Origin: Clarkia xantiana subsp. parviflora
Lineage: Eukaryota > Streptophyta > Magnoliopsida > Myrtales > Onagraceae
Assembly: GCA_036873135.1 (NCBI GenBank)
Contig: JAPTYO010000011.1
Span: forward strand, 3,890,298 to 3,954,297
Length of the DNA: 64,000 nucleotides
Reading direction: 5' to 3'
A program made the translations under genes and the position numbers. Positions 10,434-22,416 of this stretch are shown here, one piece after another. The notes under the pieces were generated by a model. It was given only the letters and a program-made list of their open reading frames with translations. It made no database searches and had not been told where the DNA came from. Every line of letters begins with the position of its first letter. Positions within the stretch are counted from its first letter, which is position 1.

Positions 10434-12600
10434 TAGGCACTAGGCACAGTTGTTCAGTTTCATGTGCCGAGACCGAGACACAATATTCAAACAATGTGTA
10501 AATACAAGAATAAATAGATGGGTCACGAAAGTCTTGCACCAATGTGTAATAGTCTTACCAAGTTTTTTTTTAATGTCTTATTAAGTTGGTACGAATGAAT
10601 AATGATAATTCTTATTTTTTTCATTTTCAAACACATAACATAAATATAATCACACTAGGCACAGTGGTTCAGTTTCATGTGCCGAGACCGAGATACAATA
10701 TTCAAACAATGTGTAAATACAAGAATAAATATAGATGGGTCACGAAAGTCTTGCACCAAATGTGTAATAGTCTTACCAAGATTTTTTTTAATGTCTTATT
10801 AAGTTGGTACGAATGAATAATGATAATTCTTATTTTTTTTCATTTGCAAACACATAATATAAATATAATCACACTTCTTTTTTCACTTCTAAAAATATTG
10901 CTTACCAATTCAATTTAAAGAAATATAATTCAGATTTTAAATAAAATAATAACATGATATGAAATATACAATTTTAATTATTAATTACATTATAATTTTA
11001 AATTTTAAACACAGCGACAAAATTATAAAATTTAAATAACATTATAGTATTTAATACATAAAATTATACTTATGAACTAGGCACAATAAGCACTAGGCAC
11101 AGTGGTTCAGTTTCATGTGCCGAGACCGAGACACAATATTCAAACAATGTGTAAATACAAGAATAAATAGATGGGTCACGAAAGTCTTCCCCGAAATGTG
11201 TAATAGTCTTACCAAGTTATTTTTTTAATGTCTTATTAAGTTGGTACGAATGAATAATGATAATTCTTTTTTTTTTTTTCATTTTCAAACACATAACATA
11301 AATATAATCACACTACGCACAGTGGTTCAGTTTCATGTGCCGAGAGATACGCAATATTCAAACAATGTGTAAATACAAGAATAGATAGATGGGTCACGAA
11401 AGTCTTGCACCAAATGTGTAATAGTCTTACCAAGTTTTTTTTTTAAGTCTTAGAATGAATAATGATAATTTTGATTTTTTTCATTTTCAAACACATAACA
11501 TAAATATAATCACACTTATTATTTCACTTCTAAAAGTCTTGCTTACCAATTCAATTTAAAGAAATATAAATCAGATTTTAAATAAAATAATAACATGATA
11601 TGAAATATACAATTTGAAGTATTAATTACATTATAATTTTAAATTTTAAACACAGCGACAAAATTATAAAATTTAAATAACATTATAGTATTTAATACAT
11701 AAAATTATACTTATGAACTAGGCACAATAGGCACTAGGCACAGTGGTTCAGTTTCATGTGCCGAGACTGAGACACAATATTCAAACAATGTGTAAATACA
11801 AGAATAAATAGATGGGTCACGAAAGTCTTGCACCAAATGTGTAATAGTCTTACCAAGTTTTTTTTTTTTTAATGTCTTATTAAGTTGGTACGAATGAATA
11901 ATGATAATTCTTATTTTTTCTTCATTTTCAAACACATAACATAAATATAATCACACTAGGCACAGTGGTTCAGTTTCATGTGCCGAGACCGAGACACAAT
12001 ATTCAAACAATGTGTAAATACAAGAATAAATAGATGGGTCATGAAAGTCTTGCACCAAATGTGTGTAATAGTCTTACCAAGTTTTTTTTTAATGTCTTAT
12101 TAAGTTGGTACGAATGAATAATGATAATTCTTATTTTTTTCATTTTCAAACACATAACATAAATATAATCACACTAGGCACAGTGGTTCAGTTTCATGTG
12201 CCGAGACCGAGACACAATATTCAAACAATGTGTAAATACAAGAATAAATAGATGGGTCACGAAAGTCTTGCACCAAATGTGTAATAGTCTTACCAAGTTT
12301 TTTTTTAATGTCTTATTAAGTTGGTACGAATGAATAATGATAATTCTTATTTGTTCATTTTCAAACACATAACATAAATATAATCACACTTATTTTTTCA
12401 CTTCTAAAAATATTGCTTACCAATTCAATTTAAAGAAATATAATTCAGATTTTAAATAAAATAATAACATGATATGAAATATACAATTTTAAGTATTAAT
12501 TACATTATAATTTTAAATTTTAAACACAACGACAAAATTATAAAATTTAAATAACATTATATTATTTAATACATAAAATTATATTTATGAACTTTTAGTG
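10434..12600. repeat. Higher-order tandem repeat inside Helitron 2
   Basis: Two repeat types alternate. Type A, about 215 bp, carries GGTTCAGTTTCATGTGCCGAG, with anchors near 10453, 10669, 11106, 11325, 11745, 11968 and 12185. Type B, about 220 bp and very AT-rich, carries TTGCTTACCAATTCAATTTA, near 10900, 11540 and 12415. The order is A A B, A A B, A A A B. Small poly-T length changes and point differences separate the copies. Confidence 0.85.
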
Positions 12601-12611
12601 ATTATGTAGTA

Positions 12612-12615
<4 letters not shown>

Positions 12616-12684
<69 letters not shown>
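12616..12684. repeat. AT microsatellite
   Basis: About 34 uninterrupted AT dinucleotides inside Helitron 2. Short AT runs also occur at 13945-13963, 14233-14255 and 17819-17843, the latter two next to unit boundaries. Confidence 0.95.
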
Positions 12685-12686
<2 letters not shown>

Positions 12687-14194
12687 AACTGATAATAATT
12701 TAACTTTTATAAATATTATAAAATAACATTTTATGAAGTATAATTTTACTTAATTTAATAAATAGTTTATGCATAAATTTAATTATATAAGAAGGGCAAT
12801 TTTTTAAAAAAAAATCATGATTTAAGCTGAATTAAATTATAAAAATAATTATAATTTCAATTCTATTTGGATCTTAGACCGTCATTTATTTTTTTCATTA
12901 AAAAAATTATATGCGCTCGGGTTTAGGGTGATCTTCATATAGAATCTTTCTTATTAGTATTGTTATTGTTATTCAATTAAAAGCTTTTAAGATAATTATT
13001 TCTTCAAGCTGCAATGTTATACTTTTTAAAATTTTAAAATAACTTATTTTTATCACACCATTAATATTTATGTGCTAAGTAATTAAGATTTTGGCAATTG
13101 CTTAATCACTTATAAGTTAAAATTAAGATCACATATATTCTCATGCCAAAATCTTTAACGTCATTTTTTATGATCAATTTAAAGAACATATCTATTCAAA
13201 TGGGTATATTAATTAAATTTATAAAACAGATATTCTTTGCCAAGATTTTAGAGTTAATATTATCAAATATGAAACTTAGAAACTAAAAGAAAAGAAAAAG
13301 AATATTTTTAATTTTTGTAAAATATTTGTCTGCCCAAAAATTTAGTAATATTGATTAGCTCTTTTAGGTTACATTTTACAATTTTAGTTGAACCTTAATT
13401 ACAATAACATAAGAACCTATCATACATTTAACAACTTTATATTATATTTAACAACTTTTCAAAATTTAATTAGTTTAACCGTTGAATGTAAATATTTTAC
13501 GGTCAATTGAGTATGATATGAATCCTAACGTCATGTTACATTGATCATTAGTTATTTAGTTGTTAGTAATTATTTATATTAAATATATTATTTATAATTA
13601 TCTCATTAATTTTTATTTATTGTCATTACACATATTTACATCTCCGCATATCCAATATAGTTCATCAAAAAAAAATATAGTTCTTCTATATATATCCCTA
13701 TTTATATCCAAAACGACATTAATTCTTTATGCGTAGTTACAATAATGGGTAAAATTGCATGGTGTATAAGACGAAGTTGACTCTGGTTTGTGGCTATGTG
13801 TTTTTGGTACATATTCGCTAATCTGGTGTATTGCGCGATGACATTTTTTGTTATACTTTTTCTTGGAATACATGAGTATATATAATTTATAAATCTAAAG
13901 AAATCACCCCACGCGCAGCATTCAAATATCAAAGACATAAACAATGTATATATATATATATATATTTGAGATTAAATGTCTATTGAAAACCACTCAATTT
14001 AATTTTATTCTAGATTAATCACAATAATTTAATAATATATATTATTATATTCACGTATAAATACCTACCAAATCACTCTGTGCTTGCACTAAAATTGATA
14101 TTTTTAAATTGAAACACTTAAGAGTCATCCAAGCAAGTCGACTCATAATTTTAATCTTTTCCATAAATGTTAATGTTTGCGGTTTAGCAAATCT

Positions 14195-14224
14195 CCCCGC
14201 GCATAGCGCGGGGTCAGCACCTAA
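14195..14224 (+). other. Helitron 2 3' hairpin and terminus
   Basis: A perfect 8 bp stem with an ATA loop, a 7-base spacer, then CTAA. In Helitrons this structure marks the end of rolling-circle transfer. Confidence 0.9.
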
Positions 14225-14571
14225 TTTTAAAAATATATATATATATATATATATATGTTTTACCATTGACTTTTGTTAGTAGGTGAAAATATCCTGAAGT
14301 TCTTTACTTGTGGTTTCTTACCAAAATTTGTCCCATGTATAAGATACCTTAAACTGAAAAAAAATAAAAAATAAAAATAAAAAAAAAATCCATAGGATTG
14401 TAGTCATCTAATTATAATAGATATGATTTGTTTCCTAATTTTTTCTCTTACCAAAAAAAAACTAAATAAGACACTATATATACACGCACAAAAATCTTAG
14501 ATTTAAGGACAACGACATTTAGCCCAGGAAAAAAATAATTAGCTAAAAATCAAAAGATCCAAACATCAACC

Positions 14572-15160
14572 ATGAAACACTTCAAGACTATATTCTTTGT
14601 CGTTCTGCTTCTTTTCATCACCATGGGTACGTAATTCACAACGCGGACATTTGTTTCTTTTCATATTGTAATAATATCTTGTGTTATAATATTATATATT
14701 TATTATTTAACATATTTACAGAGTTCTCGTCTTTATATAACAAGTAAAATGAGTTGCTACTATTTACAGATCTAGCTATGTAAATGAAAATGTCGGTACT
14801 ATTTTTTTTTTTTTTTTTATATAACGTTAATGATTCTCCGGAATTTTTTTTAAAAAAAGTTATTATCATTATCCTACAAGATTTGAAGAACTTGAATACG
14901 TATTAAAACATAACTTTTTTTTGTCCTCCTAATAATTACCTGCTTAACTGCATGCATTTTCAGGAAATAATGTGATATTAAGAGGAGAAGCTGTGGAATG
15001 CACTAAAAGCATATTTTTTGAGGAATGTACTGAAAAGACCAAACCTGCATGTGATGCAGAGTGCAAGAAAGAATTTAGGAATTCCTGGGGGAGTTGTATA
15101 GGGAAAGCATGTACGTGTCACGTTCCTCAGTGTGGCCCTCCTGCATCAGACACAAATTAA
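14572..15160 (+). CDS. Defensin-like secreted cysteine-rich peptide, copy 3
   Basis: Exons 14572..14626 and 14964..15160 with a 337 bp phase-1 GT..AG intron; 83 residues. The signal peptide begins MKHFKTIFFVV. The eight cysteines stand at the same positions as in copy 1. Between cysteines 4 and 5 it reads FRNSWGS, where copy 1 has FMNSWGN; the remainder of the mature peptide agrees. Its TATA box (14475-14482) is intact. With copies 1 and 4 it is predicted to be functional and secreted to the apoplast. The target is unknown. Confidence 0.87.
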
Positions 15161-15585
15161 TAAATAAACTGAAATATAATACTTCGTACGTATTGTAATT
15201 TGCAAAATAATGACCATGTATTAGTGATTATGTGATCATATCGAATAAATCAGTGTCCTATTTATGATAGTTGGTTATTTTGTTTTTTTTTTTTTTAAAA
15301 AAAACTTGATTCCTAGCAAGAAAGCATCACCAGCATGATAGAAAAACGTTAATTCCATCTTTGCTAAAATACTTAAATGTAAGGAATGTTCAACATGAAT
15401 CTCGACATTACCTTCATTAAGAAAAGGTATGCAGCTATGAGGAGATTCATGTAAGAACAAATACAATTTTTTTTTAGGACTAGACCCTCTCAGAGACTAT
15501 CATTAGAAATAATTGAAACATAAATTAGCCATTTAACCTTGTGTAGCTACAAATACTTTCCTGCTAAATATGCTATAAAATTTGG

Positions 15586-16068
15586 GTTTAAAATATCTTT
15601 TGGTACCACATGTTTTATCGATTTTCACATTTTGTACAATATGTTTTTCTAATACTTTTGGTGCAAATCATTTGGCACTTTGTAGAATTTTGGTACATTC
15701 ATTAGTTGATCGTTAAACGGCACGTGCAAATCACGTGACTTTCCCTATAGTTTTGATTTTCTTCAATTTATTCTAGGGATATTGCAATTGAGTCTAGTGG
15801 TTGATTTCGAAACTTTTGGACTAAATGTGAACAAAAAAAAAATTACAGATGTATTAGTTGGACTTAATTTAACAAATAAAAAACTATAGGGCAAGTCACA
15901 TGACTTGCACTAGCCACTTTACGACCAAAATTAACGGTCAACAAACGGATAGACAAATAGTCTACAAAGAATGTTTTACACCAAAAGTATATTAGAAAAA
16001 CATATTTTACTAAAAGGTAAAATTAGTTAAATTCGTGGTACCAAAAGACTCTTTAACCCTGAAATTTA
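15586..16068. mobile_element. MULE-type inverted-repeat element in unit 3
   Basis: Third copy of the shared insertion, with ends at 15595 and 16059. A small deletion near 15969 removes a few bases of one arm relative to units 1 and 2. Confidence 0.66.
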
Positions 16069-17008
16069 AACCCACTTTATCAAATTTAGGTTCAAATTAT
16101 TATATATAAAACCCTGGCAACCTTGATACTCATCATCTATCCCCAGATCTCTATCTCATATATTTCCTCTGACTCATGCATGAGTATTTTCCATGTGGTA
16201 CAGATTTAGTTTAACGCTCCAAAAACACAAAGTTGAAATGAGGCAATTTAAACTTTTATGTTGGAACTCTTCTTTACATATATATGGAACGAAGAATACT
16301 TGATGAAGGTTAAAATAACTTGTTCGCATCTACAGTGCATAAAACTTGACAGGGAACCATGCAATAAACCGAACATAATTAGTTCTTGCTTTAGTTGCAA
16401 ACATTGTAAGATGTCAACTTGACACATTATAAATGACTAATTTATAATTTTAATAAACATATGAGTGATAAGTTTTGTTCGTATAATAATATTCCCATTA
16501 GCCAAGCTTTTACGTTCATGACAATATTGGCAAACAAAAATTTCATTAAAAAAAACTTATGCATCAGTCACCAGTTGTAATAAGTAATACCGAAACTTGT
16601 GGATTTTATTTATAGATAAATCACGACACGATCCATGGAAAAAATCTATTGGTCTTGCTCGTTACACAAAACCATATTGTCAATTAATTATGACTTTTTT
16701 CGTTTAGTTTACAAGATAGATCGCCTACGCAATTTCGAGTTGGGATAATAAGAGTGAGCAGGTATCTCGAGTGAGATTCTAACTACGTTCAACCAACTTT
16801 TTTGTTTAAGATAATAACCGTTCAATTACAAATCGCTATCCGAACATTGATTTTTTCAAAATTGGTTACCCGAACTTTCAAATTTCAAGTAAATTGCTAC
16901 CTATGAATCAATTCATTTCAGATTGGACAACAAATGATCATTTTCCACTCACGTGGGGGCTTTTCATGTGTACGCGACATCTCATTATTCACTGATTTTA
17001 GACCATCT

Positions 17009-17765
17009 CAGAAGAAATCTGAAAAATAACTATAAGTAGAGATTTTAATTACGAGTCCGACGCTGCGAACGGTGCTATGATTCGACATCTGGGTTGCACA
17101 AACACCTCGTTCAAAGTTGGACGGGCGTGTGAATTTCATCTTCAAACTAGGGCCAGAATTTAAAGATTGCAGAGCTGGCTTTGAGGTCATGTTTCTCAGT
17201 CATCCGAGTTAGGTTTTGGGTGTTATTGGTGTATTTTGAATTCCCTTACAATGAAATATAAGGTGCTAGATTTGAAGTAATCAGTTAAAACACGACTTTT
17301 ATGGCTTCAACGTTTACGGTTGAACAAAGTTTCTGAAACTTCAAAGCTCGATATCTAACAAACGACACGATGGAATTTGGTTTCATAACTTGTGTTAAGT
17401 TAGTTAGGTCTCCATGAGTCTAATCAGTGCCAGAAACAAGAATAAAACATCCAAACCAGAATCCACCGTTAACAACATCCAAGATTTCTCTCTCTAGAGC
17501 AAATAGTAACAAAGGGATATAAAGATAAGAATTACTGAGTATTACCTTGTTTCTAGCATCCTCCTTTAGTAGGTAGTAACAACTGAGACGATTCCTTAGG
17601 CCATAGCATGTCAACTTGATCGGTTTCTGCCACTCCTTTTTAAGCTCTTCGAAACCTCGACTACGTTCTTCATCTGTTGCTATGCAAGGTTTGTGTTGGG
17701 GTGTTCCGTGAGGAGGAAGCGAAACTAACCGGCTGGGTTTTGAACTATATCATCTCTGTTAGGGT
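17009..17765. repeat. LTR-derived segment in unit 3
   Basis: Same LTR-related segment as in units 1 and 2, with a short deletion near 17271 relative to unit 2. Confidence 0.66.
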
Positions 17766-17843
17766 TTTGGACTTAAACCCAACTTCCATAGTAGTAGGTT
17801 AAAGATAAATTTAAAAAATATATATATATATATATATATATAT

Positions 17844-19038
17844 GTTTTACCATTGACTTTTGTTAGTAGGTGAAAATATCATGAAGTTCTTTACTTGTGG
17901 TTTCTTACCAAAATTTGTCCCATGTATTACATACCTTAAACAGAAAAAAAAAATTAACAACAAAATCCATAGGATTGTAGTCATCTAATTATAATAGATA
18001 TGATTTGTTTCCTAATTTTTTCTCTTACAAAAAAAAAGACTAAATAAGACACTATATATACAGGCACAAAAATCTTAGATTTAAGGACAACGACATTTAG
18101 CCCAGGAACAAAATAATTAGCTAAAAATCAAAAGATCCAAACATCAACCATGAAACACTTCAAGACTATATTCTTTGTCGTTCTACTTCTTTTCATCACC
18201 ATGGGTACGTAATTCACAACGCGGACATTTGTTTCTTTTCATATTGTAATAATATCTTGTGTTATAATATTATATATTTATTATTTAACATATTTACAGA
18301 GTTCTCGTCTTTATATAATAAGTAAAATGAGTTGCTACTATTTACAGATCTAGCTATGTAAATGAAAATGTCGGTACTATTATTTTTTCATATAACGTTA
18401 ATGATTCTCCAGAATTTTTTTTTTAAAAAAAAGTTATTATCATTATCCTACAAGATTTGAAGAACTTGAATACGTATTAAAACATAACTTTTTTTGTCCT
18501 CCTAATAATTACCTGCTTAACTGCATGCATTTTCAGGAAATAATGCGATATTAAGAGGAGAAGCTGTGGAATGCACTAAAAGCATATTTTTTGAGGAATG
18601 TACTGAAAAGACCAAACCTGCATGTGATGCAGAGTGTAAGAAAGAATTTAGGAATTCCTGGGGGAATTGTATTGGGAAAGCATGTACGTGTCACGTTCCT
18701 CAGTGTGGCCCTCCTGCATCAGACACAAATTATTAAATAAACTGAAATATAATACTCCGTACGTATTGTAATTTGCAAAATAATGACTATGTATTAGTGA
18801 TTATGTGATCATATCGAATAAATCAGTGTTCTATTTATGATAGTTGGTTATTTTTTTTTAAAAAAAAAAACTTGATTCCTAGCAAGAAAGCATCACCAGC
18901 ATGATAGAAATTAAAACGTTAATTCCATCTTTGCTAAAATGCTTAAATGTAAGGAATGTTCAACATGAATCTCGACATTACCTTATTAAGAAAAGGTATG
19001 CAGCTACGAGGAGATTCATGTAAGAACAAATACAATTT
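17844..19038 (+). repeat. Peptide-array unit 4, truncated
   Basis: Collinear with unit 3 from its boundary through the gene and about 300 bp of 3' flank. After ACAAATACAATTT it switches abruptly to retrotransposon sequence. The remaining 2.4 kb of the unit does not reappear beyond the retroelement, so the array ends here. Confidence 0.85.
18150..18736 (+). CDS. Defensin-like secreted cysteine-rich peptide, copy 4
   Basis: Exons 18150..18204 and 18537..18736; 332 bp phase-1 intron. All eight cysteines are retained, as is the six-T run that is broken in copy 2. Two coding differences stand out. Val22 is Ala (GTG to GCG). The first stop TAA is TAT, so the protein gains a C-terminal Tyr and stops at the next codon, giving 84 residues. 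Between cysteines 4 and 5 it reads FRNSWGN, a mix of copies 1 and 3. The TATA box at 18053-18060 is intact. It is predicted functional. Confidence 0.86.
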
Positions 19039-21607
19039 ATTCTTCCTCTATCATCATCACTTAGATCAAACATCTTTCTCTTTTTTCCAAACTCGACCAT
19101 GGCAATAGAGACTTGCTGCATTTTCCTTAGGGCGTTCACATAGCACTTGCGTGCGGCTGATTGGTCTCCTAGCACTTCACCAATGCCGTGTGGCGTTGCG
19201 AACTTCATTTTCTGGTGGACAGTGGATGGAACAATTTCGTATGGGTTGATTGTAGTCCTACCCAGTATGCCATTATATGCCCCTAAAGCGTTTACAACAA
19301 CGAACGTGACGTCGATGTGAAGCGCCTTCCATCCTTCTCCTAGAATGACCGGGAGTGTGATCATCCCTAGTGGGTAAGTTGCCGCGCCGGCGAAGCTTAC
19401 CAATGGGAATGTGCTTGGAGATAGATCAACAACCGTCTTTCCCATATTTTCCAGCACTTTGATGTGTAGGATGTCTGCAGCACTTCCCCCGTCTGCCAAG
19501 ATTCGTCGCACATCGTACCCGTTGATTTCCATTGTGATGACCAAGGCGTCATCATGTGGGTAGACGATGTGTTTCTTGTCGGCGTTTGAAAACTGGATGA
19601 CGACATCATCCTTTTATGGTTGGCGTCTCTTGCCGTACTTAGGGAGTGTCTGCAGCTGAGATGCGTAGACATCCCTCGCATTAGATATGCTTCCTCCTGC
19701 TGCTGGCCCTCCGTGGATAACATTGATTATGCCACGCTTTGCAGGAGGTGGGTTGTCTTTTTCCTTTTCTTTTCCTTTGTTCCCTCTTCCTGATGGTTCC
19801 GCTCGGGACTTCTTTTGATGCTTGTCGCCTTGGTCCACGTACTGCTTCAAATCGCCCTTCAGGATGATATTGTTCACGCGAAACCTTAGACTTACGCAGT
19901 TATTTGTCTCATGTCCATAGACTTCGTGGTTTTCACACCACTTATCTTGCTCCTTCCCGAGCGGACCCTTGCGGAATTTGGTTGGTTCTCTCCACATATT
20001 TGCTTCTTTCATTGTCTTCAAGATCACAGACAAAGGTGCATTTAGCGGGATGCACTCAGCCAGGTTGACCTCCCTAGACTTTTGAAATTCTGATTGGAAT
20101 GGCCTTTTTTGAGGCTGCCACTGCTTTTTTTGTTGGGAGCCTTGCCGTGGCTTTGATTGCTTGTTGTTCTCCTTAGAGCGGGCTGCGCTCAGCTTTGCCT
20201 TGTTTTGCTCTCTGAATCTTTCCAGATCTACGAACTCCTTCACCCTTGCTGCAAGCTCTTCCAATGTCTCAGCTGGACGCTTTGACATTTTCTCATCGAT
20301 AATCCTTTCTTTCCAAGGTTGTTTATGAAAGCATGCACTATCTCTCCTTCCGTCAGGTTGCCTTGAATGTCGGATATGTTTTGATTGAAACGGATGTAGT
20401 AATCCGCCAATGATTCATCGTTTTGTTGTTGTACTTCATTCAATGCATTGGCACCCTTCAAGAGAGTGCGCTCTCCCATATAGCGTTGTATGAACTTCGA
20501 CTTTAGGTACGGCCAGGAAGTTACACTTCCGCAAGATAGGGAGAAGAACCAATGCGAGGCTGTTCCTGCCAATGTATTAGGGAATGTCATGGCGACATGA
20601 TGCGGGTTGTCTGTCCTTCCCAGCAAGGATGCCTCGTGCTGTTGCACGTGTTCGATCGGATCTCCCTTTCCTCGGTACTTGTCTATTCCCAATCTATATA
20701 GGGCGTCTGGGACGCGGCTGTACACTAGCTCATCAGCAAATGGGTGCGACGCATTCTCTTCTAACACGTGCATTCCTTTCAGCTTTGATTCTCGCATCTT
20801 CTTTTCGATTATTGCCTCCAAGGCCTTTGCTGTGAGACCTGTGATTGGGATGTCTTCATTGATGACAGGTCTTCTCCATCCAGCGTTGTGATGGATTTCA
20901 GCATTGATTTGACTTGTTCCTTGGAGGGAGACTTCCTTGTACTGCTGCTGCGAGCGGGTACGTGCAGGTTGTCTTCTTACTTCTTCTGGATGCTGCATAC
21001 TTCTCTAAGGAGTGTATGAGCGTGTTGGCTCATGCCTTGGTTGCTGGTACTGGAATGTGCCTTCTGTATATTGACCTCCTCCTTGTTGTTGCGACTCTTG
21101 TCGTCTGGTGTCGTGCGACTCTTGTCGTCTGGTGTCGTGCGACACTGCTCTTGCCGGGGCGGCTTGGCCGTTGACAGGAGGTGGAGGTGGTGGTGGCGGA
21201 GCAAATCCTTGATTTCTCAGATTCTCTCTGAATGCTAGCAATTCTTCAAGAGCTGCCATCATGGCGGGTGTTACTTGTGGCGCTGGGTTAACACCTCCTT
21301 GTTGCTGCTGAACACTCTCCGCTGGCATCCCGTAAGGGAACTCTTCATGCATCATTGGCTCGAATCCGGGCGGTGGTGTTCCGCGCGGTGTGGTCTGACT
21401 TCTGGGTCGTGCTGTGCGGCAGGCACACTCCTGGCTGGCACGGAGGAAGCAGTGGATGCTGCTTCAGGCTGCTTCAGGGATGTGCGAGGGTCCAGGTTGA
21501 CCTCTCATCGGCTTTTTGGCTGTGGTATCAGCTTTTCTTGGGCGACCGGGGCCTCTCTTCTTCTCTTGCAGGTTGACATCATATGGAGGAGGTTGATTGC
21601 TTGCCAT
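19039..21607 (-). pseudogene. Decayed gag-protease of the gypsy element
   Basis: Gag opens at 21607 (MASNQPPPYDV). It contains a proline run near 21180, a Ty3-type gag core with ASHWFFSL and QQQNDESLADYYIRFNQ (about 20700-20330), a zinc-knuckle-like WCENHEVYGHETNNC (about 19940), then an aspartic protease with ILADGGSAADIL and YNGILGRTTIN (about 19500-19230). In-frame stops near 21462, 21003 and 19614 and a frameshift near 20300 make it inactive. The protease motif reads DGGS where DTGS or DSGS is usual; related plant gypsy elements often have DGGS. An eight-residue repeat HDTRRQES occurs twice near 21120. Confidence 0.85.
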
Positions 21608-21640
21608 AGCTCGTGGTATGATGCAGCTTTTTGTTCGGAT

Positions 21641-21657
21641 CTCACAGACGGCGCCAA
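21641..21657 (-). other. Primer-binding site of the gypsy element
   Basis: The minus strand reads TTGGCGCCGTCTGTGAG immediately inside the LTR. This resembles the tRNA-Asp type primer site common in plant gypsy elements. It fixes the inner LTR edge. Confidence 0.7.
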
Positions 21658-21658
21658 G

Positions 21659-22416
21659 TGTTGCATCCAAATCTAACTGGGCAGTCGGACTCTTTGACAC
21701 TTCAGGTTGGGGACACGTCGGGTGTCGGAAGTGGGCTTTCTGATATTGGCAAGGGGCTGTCGGCAATGTGCACTAGTCGGACAGGTACGGCTGTCGGCAG
21801 TGTTGGCTGTCGGCAAGGTACGGCTATCGACGGTGCAAGCTTGTCGGCAAGGTAAGCTTATCGGCTCCTCGCGGTGCTAAACTGCATGAAGGGCAATAAC
21901 TAGCACGGAGGGGGGTGGTGCCGGTTGAACCCTCTCCGATGCTTAAATGAGCGTTTTAGAGAGAGAAAGTCCTAGAGAGAGGTCAGAGCTCCAAGGCCAA
22001 AATCTCCATAATGTGTCAAAATTGGTGGCCAAGGTCTTCTATTTATAGGCGACCTTAGGATCGAACCCAGTTTTTGTGCAGTTCGACGCCGGTCTAAAAG
22101 AAGATAAGAACCGTCGTCTAGTTAGGCTTTGGAGAACTCTTCACTCTTTGTGTTCGGACGATAAAGGATGTGCGCAGTGCCCGCTGACAGCAGTCCGGAC
22201 CCCATCGGACTTAGAATCCGACGGGGTTCGGATTGCTTGGGACAATCCGGACCTCCGGTTTGCCTAATGGCAATCCGGAGGTTCCGGTCCGGACGCATAC
22301 GTGCGTCCGGACCTTTTTGTTCCTCGGGTGTTTGTTTTTCGGACTTATTTGTGGTTTTCGACGTGTTTACAAAATCCGAAATGTACATACGAACCCGAAT
22401 TGGACAGATATCAACA
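21659..22416 (-). repeat. 5' LTR of the gypsy element
   Basis: About 758 bp, running from TGTTGATATC to GATGCAACA on the minus strand, so the ends are TGTTG...CAACA. A TATA box CTATAAAT lies at 22041-22048 on the minus strand. The outer edge is assigned from the terminal motif, not from a second LTR. Confidence 0.65.

Larger units (their letters stand above)
10230..14224 (+). mobile_element. Helitron 2, non-autonomous, plus strand
   Basis: Unit 3 retains the empty site near 17810 (AAAGATAAATTTAAAAAATA). In unit 2 the same flanks are separated by 3995 bp. The insert starts TCTATATATATAATAACTC after host A (10229) and ends with a perfect hairpin CCCCGCGC-ATA-GCGCGGGG (14195-14213), seven bases, then CTAA (14221-14224) before host T. 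These are the complete 5' and 3' signatures of a Helitron, with no target duplication. No Rep/helicase frame is visible. The interior is mostly a tandem array (10434-12600), an AT microsatellite and AT-rich sequence. Its TCTAT start and TCAGCACCTAA end resemble those of Helitron 1, so they may belong to related families. Confidence 0.9.
6661..14254 (+). repeat. Peptide-array unit 2 (contains Helitron 2)
   Basis: Second array unit. Removing the 3995 bp Helitron at its distal end leaves 3.60 kb, collinear with units 1 and 3 throughout. The peptide gene here is broken. Poly-A and poly-T tracts differ slightly in length from the other units. Confidence 0.87.
14255..17843 (+). repeat. Peptide-array unit 3 (no Helitron)
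   Basis: A 3.59 kb unit that has received neither Helitron. It provides the empty site for Helitron 2 (near 17810), and both it and unit 2 provide the empty site for Helitron 1 (near 16275 and 8693). It is the best reference for the ancestral unit. Confidence 0.88.
19039..22416 (-). mobile_element. Truncated Ty3/gypsy retrotransposon
   Basis: On the minus strand it has a 5' LTR (22416 down to 21659), a primer-binding site, gag and protease, then stops at 19039 inside the unit 4 flank. Reverse transcriptase, RNase H, integrase and the 3' LTR are absent. No 5 bp target duplication can be matched because the distal end is missing. The GC content is well above that of its surroundings. Confidence 0.85.

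Noticed and set aside
10434..12600. CRISPR-like array
   Set aside because: The repeats are about 215 bp without unique spacers, in a plant nuclear Helitron; they are ordinary tandem repeats.
13702..13944. Possible replication-protein fragment in Helitron 2
   Set aside because: An 80-codon minus-strand frame without the motifs of Helitron-encoded proteins.
20584..21855. Several plus-strand open frames over the gypsy element
   Set aside because: They are antisense to gag and arise from its GC-rich composition; no domain is visible.
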